64,000 nt of DNA from Methylobacterium currus (lineage in GTDB: Bacteria; Pseudomonadota; Alphaproteobacteria; Rhizobiales; Beijerinckiaceae): NCBI RefSeq assembly GCF_003058325.1, contig NZ_CP028843.1, positions 270,501-334,500 on the forward strand. The letters run 5' to 3'. The notes under the pieces are model-generated. The model saw only the letters and a list, made by a program, of their open reading frames with translations. It was not told where the DNA came from and made no database searches. A program made the position numbers and the translations under genes. Of the stretch, positions 18,582 through 29,811 are shown piece by piece (position 1 is the stretch's first letter; each line of letters starts with the position of its first letter).

Positions 18582-19745
18582 ATGATCGGCCAGACCGACG
18601 TCCTCTGGTTCCTGCCCACCCACGGCGACGGCCGCTATCTCGGCGCGCAGGAAGGGGCCCGGGCCGTCACCCTGCCCTACCTGCGCCAGATCGCCCAGGC
18701 CGCCGACGAGCTCGGCTATTTCGGCGTGCTGCTGCCGACCGGGCGCTCCTGCGAGGATTCCTGGGTCGTCGCCTCGGCGCTCGCGCCGCTGACGAAGCGC
18801 CTGCGCTTCCTGGTGGCGGTGCGGCCGGGCCTGCAATTGCCCGCCACCGCCGCCCGCATGGCCGCGACCCTCGACCGGATCTCGGACGGGCGGCTCCTGA
18901 TCAACGTGGTCACGGGCGGCGACCCCGTCGAACTGCGCGGCGACGGCGTCTTCCTCGCCCATGACGAGCGCTACGCGGTGACCGACGAGTTCCTGCGGGT
19001 CTGGCGCGGGCTCCTTTCCGGCGAGACCGTGACCTATGCGGGCGAGCACCTGCGGCTGGAGGACGGGCGGCTGATCTTCCCGCCGGTGCAGCGGCCCTAC
19101 CCGCCGCTCTATTTCGGCGGCTCCTCGCCGGCCGGCATCGAGGTCGCGGCCGAGCATTGCGACGTCTACCTGACCTGGGGCGAGCCCCCGGCCGACGTGG
19201 CGGATAAGATCGCCCGGGCCCGCGCGGCGGCGGAGAAGCGCGGAAAAACCTTCTCCTACGGCATCCGCCTGCACGTCATCGTGCGCGAGACCGAATCCGC
19301 GGCCTGGGAGGCGGCCGAGTCGCTGATCTCGCGCCTCGACGACGCCACCATCGCCAAGGCGCAGGCGACCCTGGCGCGCCAGGATTCCGTCGGCCAGAGC
19401 CGGATGATGCAGCTTCACGGCGGCCGGCGCGACAAGCTCGTGGTCTCGCCGAACCTCTGGGCCGGCGTCGGCCTGGTGCGCGGTGGCGCCGGCACCGCCC
19501 TCGTCGGCTCCCCCGACCAGGTCGCCGACCGGATGAAGGAATACATCGACCTCGGCATCGACCGCTTCATCCTCTCCGGCTACCCGCATCTGGAGGAGGC
19601 CTACCGCTTCGCCGAGCTGGTCTTCCCGAAGCTGCCCTTGCGCAGCACCACCGGGACGGCGGCGACGGGGGCGCGCAACGACGGCCCGTTCGGCGAGGTG
19701 ATCGCCAACGACATCGTGCCGGCACGGGGGGTGGCGGCGCATTGA
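18582..19745 (+). CDS. ssuD: FMNH2-dependent alkanesulfonate monooxygenase
   Basis: A 387-residue bacterial-luciferase-family monooxygenase that uses reduced FMN and oxygen to cleave the C-S bond of alkanesulfonates, giving sulfite and an aldehyde. Recognisable family segments are [15 protein letters not shown] at the N-terminus, [16 protein letters not shown] (50-65), [15 protein letters not shown] and [16 protein letters not shown]. It is the last gene of the operon, 26 bp after ssuB. The aldehyde it releases could in principle be used by the aldehyde oxidoreductase at 8.5-12.3 kb, but that link is speculative. Confidence 0.92.
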   Translation: MIGQTDVLWFLPTHGDGRYLGAQEGARAVTLPYLRQIAQAADELGYFGVLLPTGRSCEDSWVVASALAPLTKRLRFLVAVRPGLQLPATAARMAATLDRISDGRLLINVVTGGDPVELRGDGVFLAHDERYAVTDEFLRVWRGLLSGETVTYAGEHLRLEDGRLIFPPVQRPYPPLYFGGSSPAGIEVAAEHCDVYLTWGEPPADVADKIARARAAAEKRGKTFSYGIRLHVIVRETESAAWEAAESLISRLDDATIAKAQATLARQDSVGQSRMMQLHGGRRDKLVVSPNLWAGVGLVRGGAGTALVGSPDQVADRMKEYIDLGIDRFILSGYPHLEEAYRFAELVFPKLPLRSTTGTAATGARNDGPFGEVIANDIVPARGVAAH

Positions 19746-19805
19746 AAGGGGCGTTCGGGCTGTGGAGCGAGGACAAACAGAGCCCGCTCGACGCGGTTCA
19801 GCCAT

Positions 19806-19874
19806 TCATCTCACCCGCGACCTCAGCCACTCTTCGACCTGGCTATCGAGATTGCGGATCGTGAGCGTGGCCAT
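19806..19874 (-). pseudogene. fragment resembling the start of a FitA/VapB-type antitoxin
   Basis: A 22-codon ORF whose first residues, MATLTIRNLDSQVEEWLR, match the ribbon-helix-helix start of FitA-like antitoxins that pair with PIN-domain toxins. It stops after 22 codons where family members have 75-85 residues, and no PIN toxin follows. I read it as a remnant of a deleted toxin-antitoxin locus between the ssu operon and dnaE2. A short functional peptide is less likely. Confidence 0.4.
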
Positions 19875-19942
19875 GTGTGATCCGCGTAAGGGCAGGCCGG
19901 TCGTGTAGCGCGAATATCCGTGACCAGGCAGAGCCCCCCACA

Positions 19943-23163
<3,221 letters not shown>

Positions 23164-23164
<1 letters not shown>

Positions 23165-24681
23165 CACGCCTCTCCCAAGCCCGCTTCCCCTAAGCCGTGC
23201 AGCCACCAGCGGGCGCCGTCCTTCGTCAGGGCATCGCGAAACAGCCAGTAGCGGGCGCCGGTCTCGTCCTCGACCCGGTAATAGTCGCGGGTCGCCGCGA
23301 CCTCGTCGTCGGCGAGCCACCATTCGCCGAAGATGCGCTCCGGCCCGTCGGCCCGCGCCACCCGGCGGCGGGTGCCGCGCCAGGTGAAGGCGGAGGGCGG
23401 TGCATCGGGGAGCGCGGCCAGCACCGCCACCGGCTCCGGCACGGGGAGCAGGCGGCCGGGCCGCGGCAGGTCGGCGGGCCAGGTCACGCCGGTGGCGGGG
23501 CTCAAGGGGGCGACCCGGCGCACCGCCCGCTCGGGCCACTCGCTCTCCACCGGAGCCTTGCGAAACACCCGGCCCGGCCCGAGCCGCAGCACCAGCCGGT
23601 CGATCAGCTCGGCCATCGCGTCCGGATCCGGCTCCTCGCCGGGGGCGGCGAGCTGGCGCGCCTCCAGGCGCTCGACCCGGGGCGCGGAGAGCCGCGCTTC
23701 GTCGAGGCCGTGGCCGGGATCGATCTGCGGCAGACGCTCGGCGAGCAGGCGGGCGAGGTGGCGCGGGTCGCGGCTCGGCCGGGCGGTGCCGACGCTGACC
23801 GACTGGTCGAGCCCGTCGACGCGGCGGAAGACCAGGTCGAGCCGGCGCGCGCCGAGCCCGTGCCGGGTCAGCCCCTCCGCCAGCATCGCGGCGAGCCGCC
23901 CGCTCACCCGGGCCAGCGTCTCGGGCGCCCCGATCGGCTCCGGGAAGGCGAGCCGCACCGCGTGCTCCACCGGCGGCGCCAGATAGGCGAGCGGTTCGGG
24001 GGCGTGGTCCAGCGCCTGGTCGAGGCGACGGGTGGGTTCCTCCCCGAAGCGCAGGCGCAAGGGGCCGCGGGGCTGGTCCAGGAGATGGCCGACCCGGGTG
24101 AGGCCGAGCTGGGCGAGGGCCGCGACGGTGGCGGGGTCGAGGCGCAGGGCCCGGAGCGGCAGGTCGGGGAGCGCGTCCCGCTGCCCGCCGGGCGGCAGCA
24201 CCGTCTCGGGGTGCAGGCAGCGGGTCGCCGCCCAGGCGGCGCCGGGCGTGTCGGCCACGGCGACCCGGACCCGGATGCCCGCCCGGCCGAGGCGGCGGCG
24301 CAACTGGCCGAGCAGGGCCGCCTCGCCGCCTTGCAGGTGGGCCGCGCCCGCGACATCGATCCAGATCCCGTCCGGCGGGTCGGGGGCGACGAGGGGGGCG
24401 TAGGACAGGCACCAGGCCGCGAGGCGGGCGAGCCCTGCTGCATCGCCCTCCGGATCGGCCTCGATCACCGTGAGGCCCGGGCATAGCGCCTGCGCCTGCG
24501 CGAGGGCGAGGCCGGGGCGCAAGCCGAGGCGGCGGGCGGCGGAATCGACGGCCGAGAGCACCCGGCGCGGACCCTCCTGCGCCGCCGCGACCAGCGGCTC
24601 ATCCGGCGGCGGCCCGCCGCTCCGGCGCCGCCAGCGGTCGGTCGGCCAGGTCGGCAGGAACACGCAGATGACCCTTCGCAT
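23164..24681 (-). CDS. imuB: ImuB, Y-family polymerase-like mutagenesis protein
   Basis: A 505-residue protein of the DinB/UmuC superfamily. In the characterised ImuB proteins the polymerase activity is lost and the protein bridges DnaE2 to the beta clamp. The N-terminus [17 protein letters not shown] and the segment [19 protein letters not shown] (palm) are typical. The little-finger region follows around 230-350, and the tail ends with the family's [30 protein letters not shown] motif, about 60 residues from the end. It overlaps imuA by 83 bp and abuts dnaE2, so the cassette is one transcript. I do not see a clear canonical clamp-binding motif by eye. Confidence 0.9.
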
Positions 24682-25339
24682 CGGGAGCCTCGAGGAGCCA
24701 GGTGCGGGGCTCGGCGCCCCGGGCGCGGACGAGCGCCACGGTCCAGCGGGCCCGCGACAGGCCCGGTACGGGAAGAGCGGGGGACGGCGCCGCGACGACG
24801 CTCCAGCGGGTCGCGGCGGCGTTCGGCTCCGGGACGGCGGCGCCCCAGCGGCGGATCACCAGGGCGAGGCCGCCGCTGCCCTCGGCGGCGAGCTGGAGCC
24901 GGCGCGACGGGGTGAGCCCGAGCCGGGCGACCTCGCCGACCACCGCCGCGAGGCCGCGATGGCGCAACCCCTCCTCCATGGTGGGCAGAACCTCGGCCTC
25001 GCGCCGCGTCTCGGCGTAGAGCACCCGGTCGGGATGGAGGCCGACCGCGGCGAGGCCGGGGGCGAACAGGTCGCGGCTCGCCAGGCACCACAGGACCGGG
25101 CCGGGCAGCCGGGCGAGGATCGCGGCGGCAAACAGCGCTGCGAGCGCCCCCTCCCCGTCCACGGGTCCGGCCGCCAGAACCTCGTGCACCGCGCCGAGGC
25201 GCAGGCCCCCGCCCGGCAGATGCGCGTCCAGGTCTGCCACGCCGAACGGCAGGACCGGCCGGCCCGCCCCCTCGGGCGCCAGCCCACCGATCCGCTCGCG
25301 CAACGCCGCGAGCTGCCGCTCTCGCTCGGCCTGCCGCAT
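24599..25339 (-). CDS. imuA: ImuA, RecA-like mutagenesis protein
   Basis: A 246-residue protein of the ImuA/SulA-RecA-like family, first gene of the SOS mutagenesis cassette. Family features include PFGVADLDAHLPGGGLRLGAVHEV near the N-terminus and GPVLWCLASRDLFAPGLAAVGLHPDRVLYAE in the middle. No intact Walker A is visible. Its start lies 33 bp from an SOS box. The 3' end overlaps imuB by 83 bp in another frame, longer than the few-base overlaps seen elsewhere in the window. Confidence 0.9.
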   Translation of the reverse strand: MRQAERERQLAALRERIGGLAPEGAGRPVLPFGVADLDAHLPGGGLRLGAVHEVLAAGPVDGEGALAALFAAAILARLPGPVLWCLASRDLFAPGLAAVGLHPDRVLYAETRREAEVLPTMEEGLRHRGLAAVVGEVARLGLTPSRRLQLAAEGSGGLALVIRRWGAAVPEPNAAATRWSVVAAPSPALPVPGLSRARWTVALVRARGAEPRTWLLEAPDAKGHLRVPADLADRPLAAPERRAAAG

Positions 25340-25371
25340 CTCATGCCCATCACCGACCGAAACACCAACTC

Positions 25372-25386
25372 GTTCTTGTTTTGTTC
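25372..25386. promoter_or_regulatory. LexA/SOS box of imuA-imuB-dnaE2
   Basis: GTTC, seven bases, GTTC (25372-25375 and 25383-25386, spacer TTGTTTT) is an exact match to the alphaproteobacterial LexA site GTTC-N7-GTTC. It lies 33-47 bp upstream of the imuA start, where a LexA repressor would block the promoter. This predicts that the whole cassette is DNA-damage inducible. Confidence 0.85.
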
Positions 25387-25751
25387 GGTTTCATGGGAGT
25401 GTCAATCGGGGCTGTGGACGGAGGCGCCGTCAGAGCCTGCCGAAACCGGGCTCCTGTTGACGGCAGCGGGGACAGCTGCCCCGGCGCCGCCCGGAAAGCC
25501 CGATGGTGCAAGGAGATCGCCCGAGGGCGCGGCGAGACCTGCGGACGGGCACAGCCGTTGGACAACGCCCCTCAAGCCGCCAGGAGCGCCGCTGAGCTGG
25601 ATTCGGGGCCGGCAGGTGCCGTACAACTGTCCCGAGGCGCGACGGGCCTCCACGGGCCTCCTGGCGGAGATTCCGGCAATCCCGCCGCGACGGGTGTCGG
25701 CGCAGCGTCCGGAGGCGCGAATCCGGCGCCGTCCGAGGGGTGGCGCGACGC
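25387..25751. other. intergenic region of 365 bp between the SOS box and the IS element
   Basis: No convincing gene on either strand; the open frames here are Gly/Arg/Pro-rich and lack start signals. The right end abuts the CTAG duplication of the insertion sequence, so it may be part of a once longer gap connected to the origin region at 27105. Confidence 0.4.
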
Positions 25752-25755
25752 CTAG

Positions 25756-27100
25756 CAGGCTGCTGAAAAAGGGGCTTGTCGCTTTGATGCCTGGCTTGGC
25801 GCCGTTTGGTTTGCTGGTTTTCGCCTTGCACCGGCGTTGCGGTGGCTCGTCGTGCCGGGCTCAACCGCTGCGCTGGGGCAGGGTTCGGCTGCGTTGAGCA
25901 AGAGGCGGCACCGTTCTGTCGTCAGGCGGTCGCTTACGCTCCGAGGAGTTTTGGCAGCCGCACGAGGTTGAAGGCTGCGGCTGTGAAGGTGAAGGCCATG
26001 TCGATCCGCTCCCGCCCGCGGACCCGGATGCGGCCGATCAGGCCGATCTCCTTGCTCCAGCCGAAGCTTTCCTCGATCCGCTTGCGGATCGTCTGGCTGA
26101 TCGCATAGCCGGGCTGGCGTGTGGTGCGTCCGTCGATGGCGGAGCGGCGTCCCGCCGTGTTGCAGGCCACGTGCGGCGTCACCGCCATGGCGCGCAGTTC
26201 GTTCACGAAGTCCGCGGCGTCGTAACCTTTGTCGGCGCCCAGGGTGACGCGGGTGGGACGGTTGGCCCGTTTCTCGATCATCGCCAGGGCCGCGACGCGC
26301 TCGGCCTGCCCCGTCGCCTGGGTCACGCAGCCATCGACGATCAGCCCATTGCGGTTCTCCATGAGCGCATGACCCATGAAGCAGAGCTTGGCTTCCTTGC
26401 CCTGACCCTTGCGGTAGAGCCGCGCCTGGGGGTCAGTGCTGCTCTGATGAGTGTCGTTGGACAGGCTCTTGCCGCGAAAGTCGACGTCGGGATTGCGCCC
26501 GCCTGCCGGGGGATCAGGCGGGTCGGAGGGCGCAATGTCCTTGGGCTTGAGGCTCTTCATCGAGGCCCAAGCCTGGATCAAGGTGCCATCGACGGTGAAA
26601 TGATCCTGCGACAGCAGCCGCTTGACGCGCGGGATCGCCAGCACGGCGCTCAGGAAGGCGGCGGCCACGCTGCCGCCCAGCAGCCGATCGCGGTTCTTGG
26701 AGAAGGTGGAGGCATCCCAGACGGGATCGTCGATGCCGAGGCCGACGAACCAGCGGAACAGCAGGTCGAAGTCGAGGCGCTCCATCAACTGTCGCTCGGA
26801 GCGCACGGAGTAGAATGCCTGGAGCAGCATGGCGCGCAGGAGTTGCTCGGGTGGGATCGAGGGGCGGCCAATCTGCGAGTAGATCTCCGAGAACTGCCCG
26901 TCGAGCGTCGTGAGCGCCTCGTCGACCAAAGTTCGGATCGTTCTCAGGGGATGGTCAGGCCGAATGCGGCGCTCGAGATCCACGTAGGAGAACAGCGAGC
27001 TGCTTCGGAGATCCTGACCACGCACTGAAAACTCTCCCGATGATCCCAGAAGAGTGAATCACGCTTCTGCCGACAGGCGAAGCCCTTTTTCAGCAGCCTG
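25756..27100. mobile_element. complete IS5-family insertion sequence
   Basis: A 1345-bp element bounded by inverted repeats that begin CAGGCTGCTGAAAAAGGG at both ends (18 bp identical) and flanked by direct CTAG copies at 25752-25755 and 27101-27104. The 4-bp YTAR target duplication fits the IS5 family. It encodes one intact transposase on the minus strand. It sits between the SOS cassette and the origin iterons and does not visibly disrupt a gene. Confidence 0.9.
25934..27025 (-). CDS. IS5-family transposase
   Basis: A 363-residue DDE transposase. The catalytic residues are Asp146 (FTVDGTLI), Asp265 (GADKGYDAAD) and Glu318/Glu319 in RKRIEESFGWSK, followed by the IS5-type C-terminal segment RERIDMAFTFTAAAFNLVRL. 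The N-terminal region (DHPLRTIRTLVDEAL; GRPSIPPEQLLRAMLLQAFYSVRSERQL) is typical of this transposase group. The frame is unbroken and the element ends are intact, so it may still be active. Confidence 0.93.
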   Translation of the reverse strand: MRGQDLRSSSLFSYVDLERRIRPDHPLRTIRTLVDEALTTLDGQFSEIYSQIGRPSIPPEQLLRAMLLQAFYSVRSERQLMERLDFDLLFRWFVGLGIDDPVWDASTFSKNRDRLLGGSVAAAFLSAVLAIPRVKRLLSQDHFTVDGTLIQAWASMKSLKPKDIAPSDPPDPPAGGRNPDVDFRGKSLSNDTHQSSTDPQARLYRKGQGKEAKLCFMGHALMENRNGLIVDGCVTQATGQAERVAALAMIEKRANRPTRVTLGADKGYDAADFVNELRAMAVTPHVACNTAGRRSAIDGRTTRQPGYAISQTIRKRIEESFGWSKEIGLIGRIRVRGRERIDMAFTFTAAAFNLVRLPKLLGA

Positions 27101-27110
27101 CTAGCGGGGT

Positions 27111-27294
27111 GCGCTGAGTGGCCTACGCCGGGCCATCCGCGATTCACACAGCTTTCCAAGCTGTTAATCGGGGGCCTGCGCTGAGTAACCTACGGGGCCA
27201 CGCCGAGTCGCCTTCGCCAAGCCGGCGATTCCGCGCAGACCTGCCTACGGACCTGCGCCGAGTTGCCTACGCGGACGCGCAGACCTGCCTACGC
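27111..27294 (-). repeat. iteron cluster 1 (six copies)
   Basis: Six related repeats, read on the minus strand as GCGTAGGCnACTCAGCGC or GCGTAGGCAGGTCTGCGC, start at 27111, 27178, 27201, 27233, 27255 and 27277. The last three are spaced 22 bp apart, two helical turns, as expected for an initiator binding one DNA face. Two sequence types occur: copies A, B, C and E end in CTCAGCG/CTCGGCG, copies D and F in GGTCTGCGC. Confidence 0.8.
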
Positions 27295-27363
27295 GAACGG
27301 GGCCTAACCCCTTGCGGCTGTTCGGAAATTCGCGCCCCCATATAATACCCATATAGCTCTACG

Positions 27364-27393
27364 GATTCAGACTCGGAATCTAGATTCTGAATC
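27364..27393. repeat. GANTC-rich nested palindrome in the origin
   Basis: GATTCAGA (27364-27371) pairs with TCTGAATC (27386-27393), and inside lies the perfect palindrome GAATCTAGATTC (27376-27387). Five overlapping or adjacent GANTC sites fall in 30 bp. The flanking sequence is the most AT-rich part of the space between the iteron clusters. Confidence 0.75.
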
Positions 27394-27816
27394 TCTCATA
27401 AAAAGGCTTTTGGGGATCGGGAGTTAGGGGTTCCCAGAGCGCGATCGCCGAGTTTGGCCCCCTGCGGGGGATCCGCCTGAGGGGCGCCTGGCGCCCTCCG
27501 GCCTGAGGCGAGCGGCTCGATGCCCGCCTTGCTCCGTCCCGAGTCTTGGGTGCCGATCCGCGACTCGGAGACTCCCGGGTCCCGAGTCCTCATCCGACAA
27601 AGCCCAGCACAGCCGGACTCGTTTCCCCGTGGAAGAGTCGAGGCGAGGCTTGAAGCGGGGGGACCGACTCGCCTGTACGCGGGATGATGATTCGCCGTCC
27701 CGATACGGGACTCTTGCTCGACTCTCGCGGTGCTGCGGCAGCTCGGCAATACTTGGCTGCGAGTCGCGGCTTCCATCGGCCGGAGGGTTACCGGCGGATT
27801 GCCCGGTCGGGGAGAA

Positions 27817-28006
27817 GCGTAGGCAATTCGGCGTGAGACCGGTCACGTCCCATAGGCAGGTCTGCGCGGCCGCGGGATCGGAAAAACCGCCGAATCTCAA
27901 AAGCAAGGCGCTGGATTCGGGGGGCCGTGCGGGTGCGTGGGCGCGTAGGCGACTCAGCGTGGCCGAGGCCGGTTCTGGCAGTCCCGGAGCGTAGGCAACT
28001 CAGCGT
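27817..28006 (+). repeat. iteron cluster 2 (four copies, opposite orientation)
   Basis: Copies at 27817 (GCGTAGGCAATTCGGCGT), 27851 (CATAGGCAGGTCTGCGC), 27943 (GCGTAGGCGACTCAGCGT) and 27989 (GCGTAGGCAACTCAGCGT) read on the plus strand, facing cluster 1 across about 520 bp. Spacing is wider and less regular than in cluster 1. The last copy ends 39 bp before the AT-rich stretch. Confidence 0.8.
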
Positions 28007-28044
28007 GGGGAAGGCATGCGGGTGAGATGGACAAGATCGACCTC

Positions 28045-28162
28045 GGAGGATTTAAGTTCTGATAAGTGTAATAAACATCCGATTGATTATTTGAAACAAC
28101 ACTATAAAACATATCAATCAATAGTATTCTCACAAAAAACTATGAATTGCCAAGAAAAATCG
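28045..28162. other. AT-rich stretch, candidate DNA unwinding element
   Basis: About 118 bp with many A/T runs (TAATAAACAT, ACAAAAAACT, AAGAAAAAT) in an otherwise very GC-rich replicon, directly beside iteron cluster 2. Short repeats of ATCAATCAAT and GATTGATTA occur. This is the position and composition of an origin unwinding region; a small plus-strand ORF here (28016-28255) looks accidental. Confidence 0.5.
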
Positions 28163-28409
28163 CGGGATACGTGCTGCCAAACCGCAGAGGAGGTCCCGCG
28201 TCGCCTCATGGTCACCTGGTTTGATGTTTTACATGGTCATGTTTCGAAATCATAAGATGATATGGAAGAAACCTGACGTAAAACCCAGTATCCGAAGTGT
28301 TATCTCTTGCCATAGCGCGCGCGCCACCGCCGGATGCACACACCGCTCCCGACTGCATAGCACAGCCGATATTAAGAAAACAATCCTATAACAGGTCGCG
28401 GCCAAGCCC

Positions 28410-28427
28410 GTGGACCCGCGGGTCCAC
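28410..28427. terminator. perfect 18-bp palindrome downstream of the initiator gene
   Basis: GTGGACCCGCGGGTCCAC is a perfect palindrome 50 bp beyond the stop of the leftward initiator gene. It could form a terminator hairpin without U-tract or bind a dimeric protein. Its place between the gene end and the AT-rich stretch fits insulation of the origin from rep transcription. Confidence 0.4.
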
Positions 28428-28477
28428 GCCGTGCCCCGCCCGACACACCCCCTCCCCGCGTAGGGAAGTCGGCGGAA

Positions 28478-29656
28478 TCAAGCCCTTGCCCGGGCTCGCT
28501 TATTCGCCAGAGCTGCCTTCGGGGGCACCAGAAGGTCCTTCGGATCGGAGGGCAACAGCTGCATCCCTCCGTCGTCGAGGGTCAGGCGCAGGCGGGGAAA
28601 CACCTCGGTGAGATGGGCGACGTCCTTGCGGAATTCCTGCCGGAACGAGCGGATCGAGCCGTTCTCGCTGCCGAACTGCTTGTAGAGGTTGTCCCAGGTC
28701 AGGCGGAGCGGCCGCTCCAGGCGCGAGAGCCGGTAGCCGACCCAGAACAGCAGGTCGAGCTTGCGCGCCGAGCCGGCGAAGGCGCGGGCGGCGCGGATGT
28801 CGACCGGCAGCGCGTGCTGGATCAGGTTGTCGTAGAACTCGCGGTGGAACGTGATGGTGGAAGACCAGAGCAGGCCCTGATCCGGATGGTTGTGCAGCGG
28901 CAGCCACACATCCATCTGCCGGAACGGCGGCACGTTGAGGGTCGAGGCACGGGTGCCGTCCCACAGGCCGATCTGCATCGAGCAGGCGGCGAGCCGGTTG
29001 AGCTGCTCCTTGAACTGCTTGAGCGTGCCGCGCTCGCCGCCGGTGACCGGGAAGCCCATGTCGCGGATGAAGCCCGACATGCTCTGCGCCACCTCGACCT
29101 TGGGGCTGCGCTGGCGCACCGCCTCGGTGCAGAGATGCAGCAGGAGAAGGCGCGCCTTGGGGCCGTAGGGCAGCCCCTGCATCTCCATCTCGCCGGTGGT
29201 CGGGTTGATGAGCCGGCCGGCATTGATGGCGAGGGTGTTGCGGCCGTATTCCCGCGAGACGTTGGTAACGCCCTTCGGCTCGCGATACGGCAGGCCGCAG
29301 AGCGCCAGCACCGAGTGGATGTGCTGGATGTTCTCCGGCGCCGCGGGCTCGTTCTCGATCACCTCGCGCACCATGTCGCGGCGGCGGGCGTTGCGGGGCA
29401 GCCGGGCACGCTCGGCCGCGGCCTCGGCCTTCAGCACCACCAGCTTGTCGCGCGCTTCCGATTCGGCGTCGCGCTTGGCCTGGCTGGCGCGCACGAAGGC
29501 GAGCGTCGCCTTGTAGGCGACGCTGCCGCGCGCCTTCTCGACGATCTCGATCAGGTCGGCATCGCGCACGCCCTCGACCGGCTCGAGGGCGGATTGCGGC
29601 GGGGTCGTCGTCTCCACCAAGAGGGCTCCGCACGGGGACGCGAGCCTTTCGGGCAC
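28478..29656 (-). CDS. plasmid replication initiator, RepA_C family
   Basis: A 392-residue replication initiator. The region GLPYGPKARLLLLHLCTEAV through VTGGERGTLKQFKEQLNRLAACSM (about residues 165-235) matches the RepA_C family of alphaproteobacterial plasmid initiators, which bind iterons and open the origin. The N-terminal 90 residues are charged and coiled-coil-like. It does not resemble RepC of repABC plasmids. The start codon is probably GTG (29656); ATG starts appear only deeper inside. It lies downstream of repA-repB but is separated by 155 bp packed with GANTC palindromes, so it probably has its own promoter. The iterons sit beyond its 3' end. Confidence 0.85.
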   Translation of the reverse strand: MPERLASPCGALLVETTTPPQSALEPVEGVRDADLIEIVEKARGSVAYKATLAFVRASQAKRDAESEARDKLVVLKAEAAAERARLPRNARRRDMVREVIENEPAAPENIQHIHSVLALCGLPYREPKGVTNVSREYGRNTLAINAGRLINPTTGEMEMQGLPYGPKARLLLLHLCTEAVRQRSPKVEVAQSMSGFIRDMGFPVTGGERGTLKQFKEQLNRLAACSMQIGLWDGTRASTLNVPPFRQMDVWLPLHNHPDQGLLWSSTITFHREFYDNLIQHALPVDIRAARAFAGSARKLDLLFWVGYRLSRLERPLRLTWDNLYKQFGSENGSIRSFRQEFRKDVAHLTEVFPRLRLTLDDGGMQLLPSDPKDLLVPPKAALANKRARARA

Positions 29657-29678
29657 GCGTCGTGACTGTTGTCTGGTG

Positions 29679-29779
29679 GAGTCCTAACGCGCAAAACCCG
29701 AATCGGCAGAGTCGAGTCTGGCCGATTCTCGAAGCAGAGTGACAGATTCCTGTGAATCTCTGTGCTTAACCGGCGAGTC
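29679..29779. promoter_or_regulatory. GANTC-rich palindromes upstream of the initiator gene
   Basis: The gap between repB and the initiator contains eight GANTC sites in 101 bp (29679, 29700, 29709, 29714, 29724, 29745, 29754, 29775). Two pairs form palindromes: GAATCGGC (29700-29707) with GCCGATTC (29721-29728), and AGATTC with GAATCT around CTGT (29744-29759). In alphaproteobacteria GANTC is methylated by CcrM and read by GcrA, so the promoter may respond to methylation state. RepABC plasmids usually have a counter-transcribed RNA in this gap; I cannot confirm one here. Confidence 0.6.
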
Positions 29780-29811
29780 TTCGTCCCGCCGGCTTGGGCG
29801 TGAGCCGAACC

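Larger units (their letters stand above)
27105..28477. other. putative replication origin (oriV) of the replicon
   Basis: A 1.37-kb gene-free region next to the initiator gene. In order it holds six iterons in one orientation (27111-27294), an AT-rich palindromic island with five GANTC sites (27364-27393), a GC-rich segment with at least ten more GANTC sites, four iterons in the opposite orientation (27817-28006), an AT-rich stretch (28045-28162) that could be the unwinding element, and an 18-bp palindrome (28410-28427) just beyond the initiator's stop. Iterons, AT-rich DNA and an adjacent initiator gene are the classic layout of an iteron-controlled origin. Confidence 0.75.

Noticed and set aside
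28016..28255. A 79-codon ORF in the AT-rich part of the origin
   Set aside because: Codon use is unlike the rest of the window, there is no ribosome binding site, and the DNA fits an unwinding element better.
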